From: Ochromonadaceae sp. CCMP2298
Lineage: Eukaryota > Sar > Synurophyceae > Ochromonadales > Ochromonadaceae
Length of the DNA: 11,852 nt
Assembly: GCA_026770595.1 (NCBI GenBank)
Contig: MU634495.1
Span: forward strand, 1 to 11,852
Reading direction: 5' to 3'
Under the pieces are notes generated by a model. That model worked only from the letters and a program-made list of their open reading frames with translations, was not told where the DNA came from and did no database searches. The translations under genes and the position numbers were made by a program. The number at the start of each line of letters is the position of its first letter. The stretch's first letter is position 1. Positions 1-6,380 of the stretch are shown here, piece after piece.

Positions 1-324
1 TTAAATTATTAAACATACCTGTGAACGATATCCTATTGCTATTTTGCTCACCTGGCCGCTGCTCCAGGCTCCAGCCCCGACCACGTCGTCTCACAATCTC
101 TTCCTCTCCACCAGCGGAGTCCTCCCTCCACACTTCGATTGCGCGCGGCTTTGCCGCGTTACAGGTTTGACCCAAGGTCTTTTGGCTCTGACCCGAATAA
201 AAAAATAGTGCAATCGGTCGACTGTGTGTGGAGTAATTCGATTTATTCTACACCACGTGCCTTGTGCGTGATGCGTCCTTTTGAGCTCTCTCAACGCCAA
301 AAAAGCCAGCCAAGTCCCGGTTTC

Positions 325-412
325 GGATCTTACAGACCCTAAAACCGCGGTTTTAAGTGTCTTTTAGAATCATACAGAACCTAAAACCGTGGTTTTTGGG
401 TCTGTATGATCC
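325..412. repeat. Palindrome cluster with AAAACCGNGGTTTT cores
   Basis: Positions 325-354 and 383-412 are inverted copies of about 30 bp with only a few mismatches (GGATCTTACAGACCC at one end, GGGTCTGTATGATCC at the other). Each copy contains a self-complementary core, AAAACCGCGGTTTT at 341-354 and AAAACCGTGGTTTT at 383-396. A direct third partial copy of the outer motif (ATCATACAGAACCT) lies at about 369-382, so the structure mixes direct and inverted repeats. It resembles the ends of a small transposon-like element or a nested hairpin. No coding sequence is associated. Confidence 0.7.
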
Positions 413-533
413 AAATTGGATGGTTTTTGTTCCCATCACAGGCAAAAAAACTTCAAAACCCGCGCAGGAACCCAGTAACCCACACCCACAGCGACCAAAA
501 AACCTAAAAAAAAAAAGTGCGAGGAAATCTGTG

Positions 534-821
534 CTCTGCGGGGTTTGTGATATTTTCGATTTCATGAAAAGATGATTTTGGGTGACAACTCATCTACAGA
601 TCACTCAACTTGCAGATATCTCTTCATACATTTTTGTGCAAGCACCTCTTTACTACAACCAACTTCCTCCATATTGTCTGATATGCAACGTAGATTGAGA
701 ACGTAGAACGATTGTGTAGAAATCATAACATGTTTGTCAGACAAAAACGCACAAATTTGAACAGAAAACGTCAATTTCATTGAAACGTCGCCCTCAAAAA
801 ATATCACAAACCCCCCGCAGA
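534..821. mobile_element. Possible MITE-like element with terminal inverted repeats
   Basis: The left end CTCTGCGGGGTTTGTGATAT (from 534) is repeated in inverse orientation at the right end (about 797-821), differing there by two extra G:C pairs in the G run. The roughly 240 bp between them is AT-rich, has no significant ORF and contrasts with the GC-rich genes. Size, matching ends and lack of coding capacity fit a non-autonomous DNA element, but no clear target-site duplication was found. The right arm adjoins the 10-mer TTGAGGGCGA (reverse strand, 788-797), which recurs at 8943-8952 and 9208-9217. Confidence 0.5.
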
Positions 822-976
822 GACCAGTAGGAACCTACCCGGTACATGTGTACGGTACTGTATGAGATGGAGGTGGTGTGGGCCAGGAAGAAGCAGACTG
901 CTCCACAGCCGAGGGGTAGAATCACCAGCGGAGAACTCTGCCTTCTTTGCCCACTCGCCAACTGCCGAGAGCGGCG

Positions 977-3900
977 ATGCAGTACAGCGTCCTGACTGCG
1001 CTGCTGGCGCTGGCTATCTTGGCATGCGTCGCCGCAGTCGACCGCAGCAAGTTCCGCTCGTGCAAGGACACAGGCTTCTGCCGAGTGTTCAGGGAAAAGA
1101 GCGGACCTATCTTCGGCGACCATGTAAGCAGGGTCTCCTCTCTGCCTATTCGCCGTGCTGTACCCCTCTCTCGCTTCCATCGCTGACCCCCACCCCGCCC
1201 CCTCTCCTCCCTCCTCTAGTACGCCGTGGACAAAACCTCCGTGCAGCACCACGCCGGCAAGCTCACCGCGAAGATCACCCCCCCCGGCGGCTCCGTACCA
1301 CTGAACCTGGCGGTGAGCTTCTACGCTAGCGGCAGTGTGCGCGTCAAGGTGTCCGAGGCTGCGCCCAGATGGCAGCCCTCCGACATACTGGTAGACGACG
1401 GCTCTGCCCTGGCCGAGTACAAGCTCACCACCTCCCTGCCCGCCTCACTCGCATCGCTCGACCCCGCCTCCTTCCTGGCCCTGGGCTTCTCAGACAAGGG
1501 CGTGTTGGCTTTGCACCTGTCCCCGCTGCGCCTGGAGCTATTTCGAGGAGACACTTTGCAGCTGTCCCTCAACGAGCGCGCACTGCTGCACTTCGAGTCA
1601 GGCGAGGGGGGTGTGCAGAGCAGTGAGGAGGATGCGGAGGACAGGCACAGGGGCAGGGAGGTGGTGGACTACGGAGAGGACGGTGAGGGGCAGGGATGCA
1701 GTGCTAGCGGTAGCAGCGGTAGCAGTAGTAGCAGTGGTAGCTGTATTCTAGTTTCCATTCTTCTCTCTGCTCTCATGCCCTCGTCTTATCTTCATGCCCT
1801 CTCATACCCCCCTGCCCTGCCCCCCTGCCTCATCCTTGTCCCCCCATCACTACCCCTGCCCCCTGCCCCCCATCAGGTCTGGCTCTGTACAAGGACGGCT
1901 CCAAGGAGGAGAAGAAGGAGCACAAGGAGGTGTCAATCAAGACAGAGCACATAGGGGGGGACAACTTCGGGGGACACAGGGACTCCATGCCCAGGTAGGT
2001 GTAGGTGTTGTAGAATGACATAAAAGAAGTCTTTTTATCATGATTCCCTACCAAAATCTGGTCTTTCACCTCTAACACACACGCGAATTGGTTTTTCTTC
2101 AAAAATCCCTTTTAAACTGTTTGGTTTATCTAATTCGGTCTGCGGCCTCTCAGGGGCCCCCGCTCCGTGGGCCTGGATGTGGGCTTCCCCTTCGCGCAGC
2201 ACGTGTACGGCCTACCCGAGCACGCCACCTCGCTGTCACTGCCCACCACCGGTACGCACACACATACATATTTATTTACACACACACATACACACATCCA
2301 TACACACGCGTACAACACACTCCTCCCCAGCACCTGCACCCCTGCACACGCATCTCCGCTTCTCTTCCCCTCTGCGCCTGCTCATCTTCCCACCACCTCT
2401 ATACCACCAACCCACCTCCACCTCTACCTCCACCTCCAATCCCCAGCCTCCGGGGCTGCCGGCACGTCTGCCCAGTACTCAGACCCCTACCGCCTGGTAT
2501 GTGTGTATGTATTTATGTATGTATGTATATGTGTGGATGTATGTATGTATGTATTTATTTATTTTTGTGTGTATATAATATATGTATTTGCCTCCACACA
2601 CACCCCTCACACACATACACTAACACCCCCCACCCCCCCACACACACGCACACCCCCACCCACCCAGTACACTCTGGACGTGTTCGAGTACGAGATAGGC
2701 AACCCCATGGCCCTGTATGGGAACATCCCTCTGCTGCTGGCGCACGGCAAGGCTGAGGGCAGGAGCATGACTGCGGTGAGTTCAGAACACAGTAGAGAAC
2801 ACAGTAGAGAACACAGGACTAGCCCTGCTTGCATACTCTGTGTCGTCCCCCCTCTTGTGTGCATGGACTGTGGCCGTCCCCCCTCCTTATCTTATCCTTA
2901 TCTTACTCTTCCTCTCCCTTCCTCTTCTACTCCTCTTGTTCCCTCCCCTACTCTTCCTCCTGCTGCTCCACCCCCCCCTCCTCCTCATCCTGCCTAGGGC
3001 ATGTTTTGGTTCAACCCCTCTGAGACCTTCGTGGACATCCTGGACGGTGGCAGCGCCCAGCACCCCTACAAGCAGAGCAGGTGGCTCTCAGAGTCCGGAG
3101 AGGTGGACCTGTTCCTGCTGCCCGGACCCGACGCTCGCTCCGTCTACAGGCAGTACGGGGCTCTGACGGGCACGCAGCAGCTGCCTCCTCTGTTCGCACT
3201 GGGCTACCACCAGTGCCGCTGGAACTACCGCGACGAGAGGTGATAACCCTCTCTAACCCTTTTTCAACCCTTACCCTCTACCAAACCCCTCCCTAACCCT
3301 GACACAGACCCTAACACTTTATAACCCACTAATCTAACCCTGCTAACACTTTATAACCCATCTAACCCATCTAACCCTACTAACACTTTAACACCCCCTT
3401 TACCACCCACTACTCCAACACTGTACACTGTGATGCCCCTAGGGACGTGGCTGCGGTGGAGGCCATGTTCGAGCAGCTGGACTTCCCAGTGGACGTGATC
3501 TGGCTGGACATCGAGCACACGGACGGGAAGAGATACTTCACGGTGAGGCAGAGATACTGCACGATATTGATATTGGTGTGGAGTTAGAGACTGATATTGA
3601 TATTGAGATTGAGATAGAGACTGAGATGCCGCCTCCTCCCCCCTACTTCCTGCCCCCTGCCCCCTGCCCCCTGCCCCCTGCCCCCTGCCCCCTGCCCCCT
3701 GCCCCCTGCCCCCTGCCCCTGCCCGCTGGCTGCTACCCCCCTCTTCGTCTCCCTTGCTCACTCTATTCCACCCCTCCCTTCATCCCATCACTACCCCTAC
3801 CCCTACTCCTGCCCCTACCCCTGCCCCCCCAGTGGGACAAGCGACTGTTCCCCCACCCCCAGGAGATGCAGCGCAACGTGAGCAGGTACGAATTACGTAA

Positions 3901-6035
3901 AATACGTGTTTTTATTCCCCCCTGGTGCCAAATCTGGTCTTTTCACCTTCTATACGCTGACTGTTTTTCTTCTAAAACCCTTCTTTGTGGTTTATCTCAT
4001 GCGGTCTACGGCCTCATCTTATTCAGGCACGGCAGAAAGATGGTGACCATTGTGGACCCGCACATCAAGAGGGACGACGGCTACTACATTAACAAGGAGG
4101 CAAACAGCAAGGGTGAGGAATAGAGAGGGTGGGGGTGTAGAGGGGGTATAGGGTGAATATAGGGGGTGTATAGGGGGTGTATAGGGGTAGGACTACTGTC
4201 AATGAAGAGGCCAGCAGTAAGGGCGAGGGCGCATAGTAGCTCCCTGCTCTATCTGTTACCGCCGCAGTAACTCTGTGTCGCTCGGTCTGTCTCTTAACCC
4301 CACTTCTCACCTACCTGCACACCCACACCCCACCCCGCACCCCTGCCCCGCACCTCCCAGGTCTGTACGTGAAGACCAAGGACGGCGCCACCTTTGACGG
4401 CTGGTGCTGGCCCGGCAGCAGCTCCTATCTGGACTTCACCTCGCCCGCCGTGCGCGACTGGTGGGCCCAGCAGTTCCGCCTGGACAAGTACCTGGGCAGC
4501 ACGCTGGACCTGTTCACCTGGAACGACATGAACGAGCCGTCCGTGTTCAACGGACCGGAGGTGTCCATGCCCAAAGACGCGGTTAACCTGCAGGGCGTGG
4601 AGCATCGGGAGTGGCACAACCTGTACGGCATCTACATGCAGATGGCCACCGCCCTGGGGCTCACCGTACGCTCTCCAGGTGTGTATTAAACCCCCTCCTC
4701 CTATACTATAATGTGTATTAAACCCTCTCCTATAGGTATGACCGTGGCCTCCCCCCCTCTCAGACCGTTCGTCCTCACGCGCTCCTTCTGGGCCGGCTCG
4801 CAGCGCTACGGAGCCATGTGGACTGGAGACAACACTGCGGAGTGGTCGCACCTGCAGATCGCCGCACCCATGCTGCTCTCCATAAACCTGGGCGGACTGT
4901 CCTTCGCAGGCGCAGATGTGGGGGGATTCTTCGGCGAGCCCGACGCAGAGCTCTTCACAAGATGGTACCAGGCCGGCTCCTTCACCCCCTTCTTCCGCGG
5001 ACACGCGCACCTCGACACTAAGCGCCGCGAGCCCTGGGTGTTCGGGGACCCCTACACCTCCATCCTGCGCAGCGCCGCTATGCTCCGCTACTCGCTGCTG
5101 CCCTACTGGTACAGCACATTCTACGAGGCATACGCCACGGGTGAGAACTGCATAAAATACGTATTTTTATCCCCCCCTGGTGCCTGATCTGGTCTTTTCA
5201 CCCCATTTTATTCTTGATTGTTTATTTCTAAAACCCATTTCATACTTGATGCTTATGCTTAATCTAATTCGGTGGCCTCCCAGGCATGCCCGTGATGCGC
5301 CCGCTGTTCCTGGAGTTCCCCGAGGACGAGATTACGTACACAATGGACGGCCAGTGGATGGTCGGCGCGGCGCTGCTGGTAGCTCCTGTGACCAACAGGG
5401 GGCAGACGTCGGTGCACGTGTACTTGCCTGCAGGCAGCGCACAGGCTCCCGTGGGGTTCTGGTATGACCTGGAGACGCTGCAGCAACTGACCGCCGGGTC
5501 GAGGGAGGTGCAGGCGCCCCTGGATAAGCTGCCGGTGTTTGTGAGGGGGGGCAGTATCGTGCCGCGCAAGCTGAGGCTCCGCCGCTCCGCCAAGCTCATG
5601 CGCCACGACCCCTACACCTTGGTGGTAGCACCTGGTGCCGGGGGGGGTGCGGAGGGGCTGCTGTACCTGGACGACGAGGAGACTCTGGCGCACGAGGTGG
5701 CGGGCAGTTTTGCTCTGAGGCAACTGCGATTCGCGGGGGGGGTGCTGAGTTGCTCCGCCGCAGAGCCGCTGCTGGGTCCTTCTGTGCGCGCAGTCAGTGT
5801 GGGCACGGGCACGCCACAGGTGACGCTGGCATCCGACTTCTCCTCCATCAGCACCGTAGAGCGCCTCTTGCTGGCCGGACAGGCACGCGCACCCACCGGA
5901 GCCACATTGCGATACACAGTGGGGGGCGAGTCCGTCACGGAGCAGCTGTCCACCACCTACGACAGGGGGGTGGTGACTGTGAAGAAGCCGGACGTGCTGG
6001 TCACACAGGACTGGACCATCACGTTGGACTACTAA
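977..6035 (+). CDS. GANAB: Glucosidase II catalytic alpha subunit (GH31), 13 exons
   Basis: ER alpha-glucosidase that removes the two inner alpha-1,3-linked glucoses from N-glycans, feeding the calnexin/calreticulin cycle. My exon model is 977-1123, 1220-1682, 1877-1994, 2154-2251, 2447-2496, 2668-2775, 2998-3239, 3443-3542, 3833-3885, 4027-4112, 4361-4678, 4736-5140 and 5284-6035. Every intron is GT-AG, phases agree throughout, and the sum is 2940 nt (979 residues plus stop), close to the family length. Seen in the protein: a signal peptide at about 1-20, the N-terminal [11 protein letters not shown] motif, an acidic variable linker in exons 2-3, [15 protein letters not shown], the nucleophile motif [10 protein letters not shown] (Asp near 544), the acid/base motif WTGDNTAEW (Asp near 626), GADVGGFF and [12 protein letters not shown]. 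No KDEL-like tail is present, as expected for a subunit held in the ER by its beta partner. The start at 977 follows GGCG and begins the signal peptide. An ATG at 862 in another frame overlaps it and could act as an upstream ORF. Individual splice sites are inferred, with small uncertainty at exons 2, 5 and 11. Confidence 0.96.
1995..2153 (+). mobile_element. Intron 3 of glucosidase II gene: introner-like element copy A
   Basis: A 159-bp phase-2 intron. It shares ordered blocks with introns 9 and 12 of the same gene: a TAAAA...TTTTTAT block near 2022-2039, ATCTGGTCTT at 2056-2065, a TTTTTCTTC/AAAA/CCC block near 2092-2110 and GGTTTATCTAATTCGGTC ahead of the acceptor. This is the most diverged of the three copies in its 5' third. 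Shared order across the whole intron rules out common splice signals as the only explanation. Confidence 0.75.
2252..2667 (+). repeat. CA-rich and TATG-rich simple repeats in introns 4 and 5
   Basis: Intron 4 (2252-2446) begins with a CA/CATA-rich tract and passes into C/T-rich sequence. Intron 5 (2497-2667) begins with repeated TATG/TATT units, then CA- and C-rich sequence up to the acceptor. The 50-bp exon 5 (2447-2496) lies between them. These tracts create long open frames that are not coding. Confidence 0.85.
2776..2997 (+). repeat. Intron 6 with short tandem repeat and polypyrimidine tract
   Basis: Just inside the donor, the unit GAACACAGTA(GA) is repeated about three times (about 2786-2818). 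The second half is an almost pure C/T tract of about 120 bases running to the TAG acceptor at 2997. Confidence 0.8.
3240..3442 (+). repeat. Intron 7 with many CTAAC/CTAACCCT copies
   Basis: This 203-bp intron contains about eight CTAAC pentamers, many extended to CTAACCCT, plus several ACACTTTATAACCCA units. CTAAC matches the usual eukaryotic branch-site core, so the intron offers several candidate branch sites. The C-rich strand also resembles degenerate telomere-type repeats, but it is not a regular telomeric tract. Confidence 0.75.
3543..3832 (+). repeat. Intron 8 with GATATT repeat and CCCCTGC heptamer array
   Basis: The 5' part holds GATATT/GAGATT-type repeats (about 3565-3627). It is followed by about nine tandem copies of the heptamer CCCCTGC (about 3652-3722), then a further C/T-rich tract to the acceptor at 3832. 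It is the longest intron of this gene. Confidence 0.85.
3886..4026 (+). mobile_element. Intron 9 of glucosidase II gene: introner-like element copy B
   Basis: A 141-bp phase-2 intron related to introns 3 and 12. It carries GTAAAATACGTGTTTTTAT, CCCCCTGGTGCC, ATCTGGTCTTTTCAC (from 3932), TTTTTCTTCTAAAACCC and GGTTTATCTCATGCGGTCT in the same order. The 8-mer spanning the donor, CAGGTACG (3883-3890), matches the one spanning the acceptor, CAGGCACG (4024-4031), at 7 of 8 bases. This could be a decayed target-site duplication that supplied both splice sites. Confidence 0.8.
4113..4360 (+). repeat. Intron 10 with G-rich repeat and partial copy of exon 10 tail
   Basis: After the donor there is a tract built on TATAGGGGGTG units (about 4140-4188). 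At about 4191-4228 the sequence resembles the end of exon 10 (about 4079-4118). Translated in the matching frame, the copy reads [12 protein letters not shown] against [12 protein letters not shown] in the exon. The copy carries GCGAGG where the true donor has GTGAGG. Confidence 0.6.
4679..4735 (+). repeat. 57-bp intron 11 built of two near-identical halves
   Basis: The shortest intron of the gene. The block TGTGTATTAAACCC followed by CTCCTATA occurs twice (about 4680-4704 and 4712-4734), so nearly the whole intron is a tandem duplication with a small variable middle. The second copy ends at the TATAG acceptor. Confidence 0.75.
5141..5283 (+). mobile_element. Intron 12 of glucosidase II gene: introner-like element copy C
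   Basis: A 143-bp phase-1 intron. It is closest to copy B in the 5' half: ATAAAATACGTATTTTTAT, CCCCCCCTGGTGCC and ATCTGGTCTTTTCAC (from 5187). It is closer to copy A near the 3' end (TAATCTAATTCGGT followed by GGCCTCCCAG). No obvious target-site duplication remains at its borders. Confidence 0.8.
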
Positions 6036-6380
6036 CCTTCTAACCTTCTAACCTTCTAGCCACCCAGCTAACATGAGCGTTTGTAGCTCGCCAAGGGGGC
6101 TCGGGGGCGCAGCAGAGAGGCGGTGTGGAGTGTACAGTTGGGGCACAGCACCCCCCCCCGCTGAACTAACTACAGTTTGGGATTGATTTAATGAAAAGTA
6201 ATCACTTGAGCAGGTTTCGTTCGTACAGCATCTATTTCATGTGCGGAATCTTTTGCCTCCCAAAGATTTTTTTACGGGAAGATAAAGAATTCGGGTGAAT
6301 GCAAAAGAGAGCAAAAAAGAGTATATGGTACTGTAGCTCGTAGCATACACACTGTTGCCTACCAGTATACCGTAGTACAG
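6036..6380. other. Convergent intergenic spacer with both 3' ends
   Basis: This separates the stops of the glucosidase II gene (+) and the zinc-finger gene (-). It begins with three tandem TAACCTTC units immediately after the stop at 6035. It then has a C run near 6151 and an AT-richer middle. No gene is seen. It must hold the 3' untranslated and polyadenylation signals for both genes, which I cannot place exactly. Confidence 0.7.

Larger units (their letters stand above)
1..976. other. Upstream non-coding region of the glucosidase II gene
   Basis: I see no gene here; the open frames are short and resemble no family. It contains a palindrome cluster at 325-412, an A-rich tract near 506-518 and an element with terminal inverted repeats at 534-821. 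The last 130 bases before 977 are presumably promoter and 5' leader. The 11-mer CACCAGCGGAG occurs at about 110 and again at about 924. Confidence 0.6.

Noticed and set aside
794-1252. 152-codon minus-strand frame and overlapping plus-strand frame from 862
   Set aside because: Both are shadows over the start of the glucosidase II gene. The signal peptide and [10 protein letters not shown] motif lie in the frame from 977.
2167-2997. 276-codon open frame on the + strand
   Set aside because: It runs through CA/TATG/C-rich introns 4-6 of the glucosidase II gene. Only the stretches overlapping exons resemble the family.
3240-3442. Interstitial telomere tract
   Set aside because: The CTAACCC units are irregularly spaced and interrupted; a branch-site-rich or degenerate simple repeat explains them as well.
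3578-4123. 181-codon frame on the + strand
   Set aside because: Composed mostly of intron 8 repeats and intron 9; it only passes through exon 10 in frame.
4294-5010. 238-codon open frame on the - strand
   Set aside because: Antisense of highly conserved glucosidase II exons 11-12; open because of GC-rich composition.
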